From contig JAIEFH010000178.1 of the NCBI GenBank assembly GCA_029067025.1, positions 1 through 12,794 on the forward strand: a stretch of DNA of 12,794 nt, in the 5' to 3' direction. This document shows positions 1-6,256 of the stretch, in pieces. The notes under the pieces were generated by a model that saw only the letters and a program-made list of their open reading frames with translations, was not told where the DNA came from and searched no databases. The stretch comes from Oscillospiraceae bacterium (GTDB lineage Bacteria; Bacillota; Clostridia; Oscillospirales; Oscillospiraceae). Every line of letters starts with the position of its first letter. Position 1 is the first letter of the stretch. The translations under genes were made by a program, and so were the position numbers.

Positions 1-1082
1 TGGCCCATTTTCTGGAGCACAAGGCCTTTGATACGGAGGACGGTAACGCGCTGCAGATCATGGCCGCCAATGGCACCGACCCCAACGCCTTTACCTCTTG
101 CGCCATGACCGGGTACTATTTTGACGGCGTGCGGGGTTTTGAGGAAAATCTGCGCACCTTGCTGTCCTTTGTGTCGGTGCCTTGGTTTACCCAGGAGAGT
201 GTGGACAAGGAGCAGGGCATCATTGCCCAGGAGATCCGAATGTACGAGGATGACCCCGGATACCGGGCATATACCGGTATGCTGAAAGCGATGTATGTTC
301 ACCACTCTGTGCGAACCAGGATCGTTGGAACAGTGGAGTCCATCTCCCGCATCACGGCGGACACCCTCTACCAGTGCCACCGGGCCTTTTACCGGCCGGG
401 AAACATGGTGCTGTGCGCGGCGGGGAATATCGACCCCCAGCGGGTGGCGGACATTGCCCGGGAGGTGCTGCCTGACGCGCCCACCTCGATCACTGTGGCG
501 GATTACGGTGAACAGGAGCCGATGGAGGTGGGGGAGAAGTATACCCGCCAAATCATGCCGGTTTCCATCCCCATGTTCGCCCTGGGATTCAAGGGTTCGC
601 CTGTGGCCGGAGGGATGGGTCTGCGCCAGCGGCTGGTGGCCGAGCTGGTGTGCGATGTGCTGTTCAGTCCGTCCGCGCCGCTTTACAACCGTCTCTATGA
701 GCAGGGGCTGCTGAACGGCTCCTTCGGCAGCTCTTACTATGCGTTTCCCGGCTGTGCCTGGATCATGGCGGAGGGAGAGAGCCGGGATCCGAAACGGGTA
801 AGAGACGAGGTGCTGAAGGAGGCCGCCCGTCTGGGGACAGAGGGCATCGACCAGGCGCTATGGGATCGGCTGAAAAACGCGGCTTACGGCTCTATGGTGC
901 GCCACCTCAATTCCATGGAGGACACTTGCATCGAACTGGCCGAGGCCCATTTCAATGGAGAGGATTATCTCAGTTTTCCCCAGGTATTCCAGAGCATTGA
1001 TCGCGCCGACGGCGAGGCGCTGCTGCGGGAGTGGTGCGTGGAGGAGAGAACAGCCCTGTCGGTGATTGAGCCGGAAGAATAA
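1..1082 (+). CDS. M16 family zinc metallopeptidase, YmfH-like (5' end cut off by window)
   Basis: The gene enters the window already open in frame 3, so its start codon lies upstream. The second visible codon begins HFLEH (bases 6-20), the inverted HxxEH zinc site of M16 (insulinase / processing-peptidase) proteases: two zinc-binding His and the catalytic Glu. A further conserved Glu, the expected third zinc ligand, is in IIAQEIRMYEDDP about 70 residues on (codon at 231-233). HFLEHK followed later by QEIRMYxDxP is typical of the YmfH branch. In Firmicutes this branch usually sits beside an inactive YmfF-type partner and is often labelled as linked to EF-P 5-aminopentanol modification. That partner would lie upstream, out of view. 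About 360 residues are visible, against a usual length near 430, so roughly 60-70 N-terminal residues are missing. The zinc ligands are intact, so this is the active-type subunit. lgt starts 22 bases after the stop, suggesting cotranscription. Confidence 0.9.
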   Translation, partial: AHFLEHKAFDTEDGNALQIMAANGTDPNAFTSCAMTGYYFDGVRGFEENLRTLLSFVSVPWFTQESVDKEQGIIAQEIRMYEDDPGYRAYTGMLKAMYVHHSVRTRIVGTVESISRITADTLYQCHRAFYRPGNMVLCAAGNIDPQRVADIAREVLPDAPTSITVADYGEQEPMEVGEKYTRQIMPVSIPMFALGFKGSPVAGGMGLRQRLVAELVCDVLFSPSAPLYNRLYEQGLLNGSFGSSYYAFPGCAWIMAEGESRDPKRVRDEVLKEAARLGTEGIDQALWDRLKNAAYGSMVRHLNSMEDTCIELAEAHFNGEDYLSFPQVFQSIDRADGEALLREWCVEERTALSVIEPEE

Positions 1083-1093
1083 ACAGACATAAA

Positions 1094-1098
1094 GAGGG
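1094..1098 (+). promoter_or_regulatory. lgt ribosome binding site (decides the start codon)
   Basis: GAGGG touches the ATG at 1099 with no spacer but sits six bases before the ATG at 1105. That spacing is workable only for the second ATG, so 1105 is preferred as the lgt start. Confidence 0.6.
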
Positions 1099-1104
1099 AT
1101 GACC

Positions 1105-2196
1105 ATGACAAATACAGTCTTTTTCCCCGGCCTTGGGCTGGAATTTGAGCTGAACCGGGTGGCATTTTCCGTTTTCGGCCACAATATCTATTGGTACGGC
1201 ATCATCATCGCGGCGGGTTTCCTGCTGGCGGTGGCCTACGGCTTATGGCGGGCGCCCCGGTTCTCTATGGATCCGGACGTCATTACAGACGCCATCTTTG
1301 TGGTGGTGCCATCGGCCATCGTCGGCGCCAGGGCCTATTACGTGATCTTCAACCCCGCGGTCTGCTTTACGGCGGACGGTTCCTTCAGCCTGCTCAACGC
1401 CATCGCCTTCTGGGACGGCGGTCTGGCCATTTATGGCGGCGTGATCGGCACGATAATCTCCGCTGTCATCTTTTGTAAGGTGCGCAAGGTGGATTTCTGG
1501 AGCGGTATGGACATCACCGCCTACGGCCTGCTGATCGGTCAGATGGTGGGCCGTTGGGGGAACTTCGTCAACGTGGAGTGCTACGGCGGGGTGACCACGC
1601 TGCCCTGGCGGATGTGCTCGGAGTCCATCGCGAATGAGCTGTGGCGGGACGGCCTGCTGGAGTCCCAGCAGATGTACGACAGCATCTTGAACGGCACCTT
1701 GGGTGTCCATCCCGCCTTCTTCTATGAGTCCATGTGGAACCTGCTGGGCTTCATCCTGCTGGTGCTGCTGGCAAAGCGGGGGCGGAAGTTCAATGGTCAG
1801 ATGTTCCTCAGCTACGTGATCTGGTACGGCCTGGGCCGGGCCGTGATCGAGAGGATGCGCACCGACAGCCTGTATTTCTTCGGAACCGGGATCCGTTCGT
1901 CCCAGATGTTGGGAATCGTTTCGGCGCTGGTGGGGATCGGGCTATTCGTGCTGCGGCTTAAGACCGCCGGGCCCGCCTCGCCGCCTTTTGTGAAGGTTCC
2001 CAATGAAGAAGCGCCCCAGCCGGAGGAAAGCGCCCCGGCAGCGGAGATTTTACCCGAAGGGGAGGCGGCAGCTCCTGCGGCAGAGCCTGCCGTGCCGGAG
2101 CCGGAGGAATCCGTCCCGGTGGCGGCTTCTGGTGAGCCTGCCGCGCTTGAGGAAGAACAGAAGGAGGAGAAGCAAGATGGCGGCGACGCTGATTGA
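1105..2196 (+). CDS. lgt: Prolipoprotein diacylglyceryl transferase with long acidic C-terminal tail
   Basis: Lgt is a multi-pass membrane enzyme that moves diacylglycerol from phosphatidylglycerol to the lipobox Cys of prolipoproteins, the first step of lipoprotein maturation. Numbered from the ATG at 1105, the family signatures are GGLAIYGGVIG (about 105-115), GQMVGRWGNFVNVE (145-158, with the conserved Arg150, Asn153 and Glu158), HPAFFYES (202-209) and YGLGRAVIERMRTDSL (241-256). The last keeps the Tyr-x3-Arg-x3-Glu spacing of E. coli Y235/R239/E243. The His of the usual HGG site (E. coli H103) is Tyr here. The enzyme core ends near residue 286. About 77 residues rich in Glu, Pro and Ala follow, giving 363 aa against a usual 260-290. 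An alternative ATG at 1099 lacks a spaced ribosome binding site. The last 20 bases overlap folD. Confidence 0.95.
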   Translation: MTNTVFFPGLGLEFELNRVAFSVFGHNIYWYGIIIAAGFLLAVAYGLWRAPRFSMDPDVITDAIFVVVPSAIVGARAYYVIFNPAVCFTADGSFSLLNAIAFWDGGLAIYGGVIGTIISAVIFCKVRKVDFWSGMDITAYGLLIGQMVGRWGNFVNVECYGGVTTLPWRMCSESIANELWRDGLLESQQMYDSILNGTLGVHPAFFYESMWNLLGFILLVLLAKRGRKFNGQMFLSYVIWYGLGRAVIERMRTDSLYFFGTGIRSSQMLGIVSALVGIGLFVLRLKTAGPASPPFVKVPNEEAPQPEESAPAAEILPEGEAAAPAAEPAVPEPEESVPVAASGEPAALEEEQKEEKQDGGDAD

Positions 2197-3022
2197 TGGA
2201 AAGGCCCTGGCGGCCAAGCTGAAAAAGAATGTTCTGGAAGAGGCGCAGATTCTGCCCCGGAAGCCCGGCCTGGCGGTGATCCTGGTGGGGGACAATCCCG
2301 CTTCCCGGGTGTATGTGACCAGCAAGAGGAAGGACTGCGAGGAGTGCGGCTTCTACAGTGAGGAGTACGCCCTGCCCGCCGAGACCACCCAAAGGCAGCT
2401 TTTGGATCTGGTTGCCGAGCTGAATGGCCGGGCGGACATCGACGGCATCCTGGTTCAACTGCCCCTGCCGAAAGGATTAAATGAAAAAGAAGTGCTGCTG
2501 GCCATCGACCCGGCCAAGGATGTGGACTGTTTCCACCCCTACAATGTGGGCCAGCTCACCATTGGTACGCCGGTGTTCCAGCCCTGTACCCCTGGCGGTG
2601 TGATGGAGATGCTCCGGGAATACGGCATCGACCCGGCGGGAAAGCGGTGCGTGGTGCTGGGCCGATCCAATATCGTGGGCAAGCCCATGGCCATGCTGCT
2701 GCTCCACGCCAACGGCACGGTGGTGATGTGCCACTCCAAGACGCCGGACATGAAAGCACTGGCCGCCTCCGCCGACATCCTGGTGTCCGCCGTGGGCAAA
2801 ACGGGCCTGGTCACCGCCGACATGGTGAAGGAGGGCGCTGTGGTCATCGACGTGGCTATGAACCGCAATGACGCGGGTAAGCTGTGCGGCGATGTGTGCT
2901 TTGCGGAAGCTGCTGTGAAGGCATCGTACATTACACCGGTTCCCGGCGGGGTGGGGCCCATGACCCGGGCCATGCTGATGAAAAATACCCTGACGGCGGC
3001 GAAGCTGCACCAGGGGCTGTAA
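2177..3022 (+). CDS. folD: Bifunctional methylenetetrahydrofolate dehydrogenase / methenyltetrahydrofolate cyclohydrolase
   Basis: FolD interconverts 5,10-methylene-, 5,10-methenyl- and 10-formyl-tetrahydrofolate in the cytosol, supplying one-carbon units for purine and formyl-Met synthesis. The protein is 281 aa, the normal length. Motifs in order are YVTSKRKDCEECGF (46-59, with the catalytic Tyr46 and Lys50 pair), ILVQLPLP, PCTPGGVMEML, the dinucleotide-binding VVLGRSNIVGKPMAMLLL, and TPVPGGVGPMTRAML near the C-terminus. The ATG at 2177 is chosen because AAGGAGGAG (2161-2169) lies upstream at good spacing and the family N-terminus begins with this Met plus LIDGKALA. The frame stays open upstream to 2003, but that stretch only shadows the lgt tail. 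The start lies 20 bases inside lgt, implying coupled translation. glyA, the other one-carbon enzyme here, is a separate unit 3 kb away. Confidence 0.97.
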   Translation: MAATLIDGKALAAKLKKNVLEEAQILPRKPGLAVILVGDNPASRVYVTSKRKDCEECGFYSEEYALPAETTQRQLLDLVAELNGRADIDGILVQLPLPKGLNEKEVLLAIDPAKDVDCFHPYNVGQLTIGTPVFQPCTPGGVMEMLREYGIDPAGKRCVVLGRSNIVGKPMAMLLLHANGTVVMCHSKTPDMKALAASADILVSAVGKTGLVTADMVKEGAVVIDVAMNRNDAGKLCGDVCFAEAAVKASYITPVPGGVGPMTRAMLMKNTLTAAKLHQGL

Positions 3023-3041
3023 AAACTGTCCTGTATCGCGG

Positions 3042-3074
3042 GGCGGGCGGCAGAGGCTGCCCGCCTTGCTTTTT
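3042..3074 (+). terminator. Intrinsic terminator after folD
   Basis: GGCGGGC(G)GCAG pairs with CTGCCCGCC around a three-base AGG loop (3042-3065, one bulged G) and is followed by TTGC and five T (3070-3074). It lies 20 bases past the folD stop. The five T together with GCAAAAA just downstream also form a perfect 12-bp palindrome (3070-3081). Confidence 0.8.
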
Positions 3075-3152
3075 GCAAAAATTTTTCCTGAGCGTCAACA
3101 ATTTGGGGTCGTCGATTGTGTATCAGACAGAAAGCCAAAGGGAGGTGTCCTG

Positions 3153-3650
3153 ATGCAGCGTGGTATCCGTTCTACTGAGGAGCTGGCCGACCTCTACCGG
3201 CGGCACTTCGGCATGGTCTATCAGATCTGCCTGGTGCTGATGAAAAACGTACCCGACGCGGAGGACGCCGCCCAGACGGTTTTCCGAAAGGCGATGGAGT
3301 ACCCCAAGCCCTTCCATGATCCGGAGCATGAGAGGGCATGGCTGATCGTCACCGCCCGGAACGAGTGCCGCAACCAGCTCAAGCATTGGTGGCGCACCAG
3401 GCGGGCGGACAGCGAGGTACTGGACGCGCTTACCTGGGAGCAGCCCGAACACCAAGAGGTGTGGGAGCAGGTGGCGGCGCTGCCCAAGCCCCAACGGCTG
3501 GTGCTCTATCTCCACTACTACCAGGGCTACACCACCGGGGAGATCGCGGATATGCTGGGGGAGAACCCCTCCACCGTGCGCTCCCGGCTGGCTCAGGCCC
3601 GGAAGAAACTGAAACTCAAGCTGGAGGAGGAAGGCTATGGACAGGCATGA
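3153..3650 (+). CDS. RNA polymerase sigma factor, sigma-70 family, ECF-like
   Basis: This 165-residue protein has the two-domain layout of an ECF sigma factor. Region 2 (about residues 11-80) contains LYRRHFGMVYQI and the DAEDAAQTVFRKAM core-binding helix. Region 4 (about 105-155) holds LPKPQRLVLYLHYYQGYTTGEIADML followed by the recognition helix NPSTVRSRLAQARKKLK. No region 1 or 3 is present. The ATG at 3153 follows AAGGGAGGTG at good spacing. The frame is open upstream to 3066, but those codons lie in the folD terminator region and have no ribosome binding site. The gene overlaps the following membrane protein by 14 bases, the usual arrangement for a sigma factor and its anti-sigma factor. 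Its target promoters and inducing signal cannot be told from sequence. Confidence 0.93.
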   Translation: MQRGIRSTEELADLYRRHFGMVYQICLVLMKNVPDAEDAAQTVFRKAMEYPKPFHDPEHERAWLIVTARNECRNQLKHWWRTRRADSEVLDALTWEQPEHQEVWEQVAALPKPQRLVLYLHYYQGYTTGEIADMLGENPSTVRSRLAQARKKLKLKLEEEGYGQA

Positions 3651-4746
3651 ACTGAACGAGATGTTTGACGGACTGACCCCCGACCCCGCGCGAGAGCGGG
3701 AGCTGCTGCGCCAGCTCCTCCAGGACGACGCGAGGAGGAACAAACCCATGAAAAATTGGAAGCGAGTTGTGGTAGGCGTGGCGGCTGCCGCCCTGCTGGT
3801 GACGGCTGCCGCGGCGGCTGCGGTGCCGGGGATCAACCAGAGGCTGTTGGAATATCTGGGCATTGCGCCGGAGGACACCCAGGCCGCAGAGCTGCTGGCT
3901 CCTGGAGCCATGGCGGTGGACATCGTTAAGGAGGACAACGGGGCCACGCTCCACGTGACCCAGGTTCTGCGGGACCGAACCTCCATCATGGTGCTGGCCG
4001 ACTTTACGGCCCCGGAGGGGACGGTGCTGGATTTGGACGAGGCCAATCCTGGTATTTCCAAAGGATTTGAAAGTCTCACGAATTTTCCCGAGTTTTTGGA
4101 TGAGGCAGGGGAGACGATTGGGGATCACATGGTATCCATGTATCGGTGGAAAGTGTTGGACGACGGCGATCCCCTGGATAATCATCTCTCCCTGATGCTT
4201 CTGCTCAACCCCATGGAAGGTGAACCGGCTGTCCAGAAGACGGACAGTGAATCGGCTATCCAAGAGACGGCTTTCCTTCGGGTTCCGGCCGTTGACCTGA
4301 AATACTTTGACTTCAGCCAAATGGCAGATGTAATTGTCTATTCCGGCGACTGGTCCTTTGATGTGGCTCTGCCGCAGGAAGACATCGGGTATGTTCAGCA
4401 GACAAAACAGGCGATCAGCGAAGCGGACAAAACCGGGATCACGGTGGAAGAGATCTATGTGTCTCCCATGACATTGCAGCTTACCGTAACTGGGGAAACC
4501 ACTGCGGATCGGGACTTGCTGCTGCTCGATTGCAGCAAGATTTCCCTTAAGGACAAGGCCGGAACAGTGGTCGCGCTGCAGGAGAAAGATGGTTATGGGA
4601 TGCGTGATGGCCAAAAGCAGGTGGAAACATTCCGCTTGGCGGAAATCACTGACCCTGCCCAGTTCGTGGGTGGGAGCCTTACCCTTGACCTGAGCTGCGG
4701 CTTGGTTACCATTCCCCTGGATGATCTCCAGCCGGTGGCTCCGTAA
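3637..4746 (+). CDS. Membrane-anchored putative anti-sigma factor (DUF4179/DUF5643-like layout)
   Basis: The 369-residue protein has a short charged cytoplasmic N-terminus (1-42), one hydrophobic Ala/Val-rich transmembrane helix (about 43-64) and a large extracellular part. MDRHELNEMFDGLTPDP at the N-terminus is the kind of segment that binds sigma factors in this arrangement. The outer part looks like two beta-rich domains: about 92-195, opening with AVDIVKEDNGATLHVTQVL, and about 235-365, with GDWSFDVALP and ITVEEIYVSPMTLQLTV. This resembles the DUF4179 plus DUF5643 layout of ECF-linked membrane proteins, recalled from family knowledge and not searched. No classical zinc anti-sigma HxxxCxxC motif is visible. 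The start at 3637 has GGAGGAGG six bases upstream and overlaps the sigma gene. A 27-bp imperfect coding repeat lies between the two outer domains. Anti-sigma function is inferred from context. Confidence 0.75.
   Translation: MDRHELNEMFDGLTPDPARERELLRQLLQDDARRNKPMKNWKRVVVGVAAAALLVTAAAAAAVPGINQRLLEYLGIAPEDTQAAELLAPGAMAVDIVKEDNGATLHVTQVLRDRTSIMVLADFTAPEGTVLDLDEANPGISKGFESLTNFPEFLDEAGETIGDHMVSMYRWKVLDDGDPLDNHLSLMLLLNPMEGEPAVQKTDSESAIQETAFLRVPAVDLKYFDFSQMADVIVYSGDWSFDVALPQEDIGYVQQTKQAISEADKTGITVEEIYVSPMTLQLTVTGETTADRDLLLLDCSKISLKDKAGTVVALQEKDGYGMRDGQKQVETFRLAEITDPAQFVGGSLTLDLSCGLVTIPLDDLQPVAP
4220..4273 (+). repeat. Two-copy 27-bp imperfect tandem repeat inside the anti-sigma-like gene
   Basis: Unit one (4220-4246) and unit two (4247-4273) match at 20 of 27 positions, and both begin GTGAA. 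The period is nine codons, so the frame is kept. The product carries GEPAVQKTD then SESAIQETA in the linker between the two outer domains. Confidence 0.75.
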
Positions 4747-4768
4747 CATTACTGTAAACGGAAGGAAA

Positions 4769-4801
4769 CCCCGTCCCGGTTACCGGGACGGGGTCTTTTT
4801 T
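4769..4801 (+). terminator. Intrinsic terminator of the sigma / anti-sigma operon
   Basis: CCCCGTCCCGG (4769-4779) pairs perfectly with CCGGGACGGGG (4783-4793) around TTA, followed by TCTTTTTT (4794-4801). It starts 22 bases past the stop. The T-tract overlaps the last codons of the convergent vanZ-like gene, so the hairpin lies just past that gene's stop on the other strand. There it has only a weak T-rich tail (TTTCCTTCC), so it may also serve that gene poorly. Confidence 0.92.
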
Positions 4802-5357
4802 ACGCTCGGAGCGCCGCGGTCTGTTTGGGGAGGAGTGCCTGAACCAGGGCGGACAGCAGCGCCCCGGCCACAATACCCAAGAAATTGAGCAGGATGTCGT
4901 CGATGTCGAAGCTCCGCCCGGTGAGGGGCTGGAGCAGCTCAACCGCCAGGATGAAGCCCAGCCCTACGGGCAGCACCCGCCACCACCGCAGTTTCTCCCA
5001 GAGCAGCGGGGCAAGGAAGCCAAAAGGAACCAGCATAAGTACATTGCCAAGCATCATGGCCCACACCCAGCTTCCGGCGGTATACGTGCCTTGGGCGATG
5101 GCCAGCAGGGTGGAGTCAAAGGCGAACGCCCCCGCGTCCGGGGCGAAGCGGAAGGGGAGGAAGGTCAGGGACAGCACCGTGGCTAGGTAAAGCACAAACA
5201 CCACCAGGCCAATCTCGTGAGGGAGGGAGCGCCGGGGCAGCCGCCCCGCGCGGCACAAAAGGAACCGCAGGAGCAGGAACGCCGCCGTTCCGATCAGCAC
5301 AGCGGGAAACTGGCTTTGCATGAAGGAACGCGCGTAGTCAAAGAGCATGGACAGCAT
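4800..5357 (-). CDS. VanZ-like family membrane protein
   Basis: This 185-residue polytopic membrane protein has hydrophobic segments near 18-36, 50-68, 98-118, 128-145 and 154-175. The VanZ-like signature is clear: NVLMLVPFGFLAPLLW (105-120), then VELLQPLTGRSFDIDDILLN (139-158). VanZ from the vanA cluster gives low-level teicoplanin resistance, but most chromosomal family members have no known role, so no resistance call is made. No van genes lie nearby. The start at 5357 follows TAGGAGGGA (5363-5371 on the plus strand) at a five-base spacing; a second Met three codons in is less likely. The gene is convergent with the sigma operon and its stop codon overlaps that operon's T-tract. It follows nth on the same strand after 120 bases, so it may be a separate transcript. 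Confidence 0.9.
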   Translation of the reverse strand: MLSMLFDYARSFMQSQFPAVLIGTAAFLLLRFLLCRAGRLPRRSLPHEIGLVVFVLYLATVLSLTFLPFRFAPDAGAFAFDSTLLAIAQGTYTAGSWVWAMMLGNVLMLVPFGFLAPLLWEKLRWWRVLPVGLGFILAVELLQPLTGRSFDIDDILLNFLGIVAGALLSALVQALLPKQTAALRA

Positions 5358-5391
5358 AGAAATCCCTCCTAATTTCCCAAAGCATAACAGG

Positions 5392-5451
5392 AATTGCTTT
5401 CTGGATTTTCTCTCCGCCGGCGGCGGGGAGAAAACAATATATCAGGCAATT
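5392..5451. repeat. Nested inverted repeat between nth and the vanZ-like gene
   Basis: An inner stem runs 5406-5434: TTTTCTC and CCGCC on the left pair with GCGG and GGAGAAAA on the right, with one G-T wobble and a tiny loop. It sits inside outer arms AATTGC (5392-5397) / GCAATT (5446-5451) and CTG (5401-5403) / CAG (5443-5445). No T-tract follows on either strand, so this is not a standard terminator. It lies 27-86 bases past the nth stop and 35-94 bases before the vanZ-like start, so it could be an mRNA 3' end structure or a leader structure. Confidence 0.5.
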
Positions 5452-5477
5452 TTTAAGAAAAAAGGAAGTCCGGGTTA

Positions 5478-6122
5478 TCATTTGTTGAATTCAGCCTGAG
5501 CGTACTTGCACCAGGGCGCGCACACGCACTCGCCGCACTTGGCCTTCCGGGCGGTGCACACCGCCCGACCGTGGAGTACCAGCCGGTGGCAGAAGTTGTT
5601 GGACTCCTCCGGCGGCAGGACGGCCCGGAGCTGCTGTTCCACCTTGGCCGGGTCTTTGGTGCCGTCGGTGAGGCCCAGCCGCCCGGAGATGCGGATGCAG
5701 TGGGTGTCCGCCACCACCACGCCGGGGGTGCTGTGGACGTCCCCCAGAATCAGGTTGGCCGTCTTGCGGCCCACGCCGGGCAGGCGGAGCAAATCCTCCA
5801 TGGTGCCCGGCACCTTGCCGCCGTACTCATTGATGAGCATTTGGGCGCACAGCACCATGTCGCGGCTCTTAGCCCGGAAGAAGCCGCAGGAATGGATGTA
5901 TTTGCCCACCTCCTCAATGTCCGCCTCAGCGAAGCTCTCCAGGGTGGGGAAGCGCTCAAACAGGGCGGGGGTGACCATGTTCACCCGCTCGTCGGTGCAC
6001 TGGGCGGACAGCCGCACGGCGAACAGCAGCTCGTAGTCTTTCTTGTATTGCAGGGAGCAGATCCCGTCGGGGTACAGCTCCTTCAGCGCGTTGACGATGG
6101 AAATTACGTTTTCTCGTTCCAT
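5478..6122 (-). CDS. nth: Endonuclease III (DNA glycosylase / AP lyase)
   Basis: Endonuclease III removes oxidised pyrimidines and cuts the abasic site in base excision repair. From the ATG at 6122 the protein is 214 aa (E. coli Nth is 211). LLFAVRLSAQCTDERVN (32-48) is the conserved N-terminal motif. The helix-hairpin-helix LRLPGVGRKTANLIL (112-126) carries the catalytic Lys120, and VVADTHCIRIS carries the catalytic Asp139. Four cysteines spaced C-x6-C-x2-C-x5-C (189, 196, 199, 205) form the [4Fe-4S] site. All key residues are present. The ORF extends ten codons upstream to a TTG at 6152, but only the ATG at 6122 has a spaced ribosome binding site and the added residues resemble no family N-terminus. 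It is divergent from glyA. No convincing promoter was found for it in the shared 134-bp gap. Confidence 0.97.
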   Translation of the reverse strand: MERENVISIVNALKELYPDGICSLQYKKDYELLFAVRLSAQCTDERVNMVTPALFERFPTLESFAEADIEEVGKYIHSCGFFRAKSRDMVLCAQMLINEYGGKVPGTMEDLLRLPGVGRKTANLILGDVHSTPGVVVADTHCIRISGRLGLTDGTKDPAKVEQQLRAVLPPEESNNFCHRLVLHGRAVCTARKAKCGECVCAPWCKYAQAEFNK

Positions 6123-6127
6123 GAAGT

Positions 6128-6134
6128 TCACCTC
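6128..6134 (-). promoter_or_regulatory. nth ribosome binding site (decides the start)
   Basis: On the minus strand GAGGTGA lies five bases before the ATG at 6122. No comparable site precedes the TTG at 6152, which supports the shorter 214-residue protein. Confidence 0.65.
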
Positions 6135-6193
6135 ATGAACAGGATAACACAAAATGCGGCAAAAAGCGAGAGAGTTTTTTTAGTTGGTGACAG

Positions 6194-6222
6194 TTGTGCT
6201 TGCTGGAAAAACATTGTATAAT
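6194..6222 (+). promoter_or_regulatory. Sigma-A type promoter of glyA
   Basis: A perfect TATAAT (6217-6222) is preceded at 17 bp by TTGTGC (6194-6199; only TTG fits the -35 consensus). Transcription would start near 6229, giving a leader of about 28 bases. That is too short for a riboswitch. It also excludes the upstream TTG at 6194 as the glyA start codon. Confidence 0.7.
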
Positions 6223-6256
6223 AATAGGGACTAAATTTGGAAAGGCGGAAACGCAA

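Noticed and set aside
2003..2176. Longer folD frame with a basic, Arg-rich N-terminal extension
   Set aside because: It is the out-of-frame shadow of the lgt tail, lacks a ribosome binding site and resembles no FolD N-terminus; the ATG at 2177 has AAGGAGGAG upstream.
3075..3130. ECF-type autoregulated promoter before the sigma gene (GTCAACAATTT then CGTC)
   Set aside because: The half-sites look right, but CAAC (3096-3099) and CGTC (3110-3113) are only 10 bases apart, where about 16 is expected, and no good sigma-A -10 was found either.
3616..4749. Long minus-strand open frame opposite the anti-sigma-like gene
   Set aside because: Antisense shadow: no ribosome binding site, no recognisable protein, and its internal repeat is the complement of the 27-bp coding repeat.
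4800..5357. Glycopeptide resistance gene
   Set aside because: VanZ-like proteins are common on chromosomes without any van cluster; no vanHAX or vanRS is nearby.
6123..6152. Ten-codon N-terminal extension of nth starting at TTG
   Set aside because: The ATG at 6122 has GAGGTGA at good spacing and gives the normal family length.
6194..6256. Longer glyA frame starting at TTG 6194
   Set aside because: It would include the -35 and -10 promoter elements; the family N-terminus begins at 6257.
6223..6256. Riboswitch in the glyA leader (glycine or folate type)
   Set aside because: The predicted leader is only about 28 bases, too short for any known aptamer.
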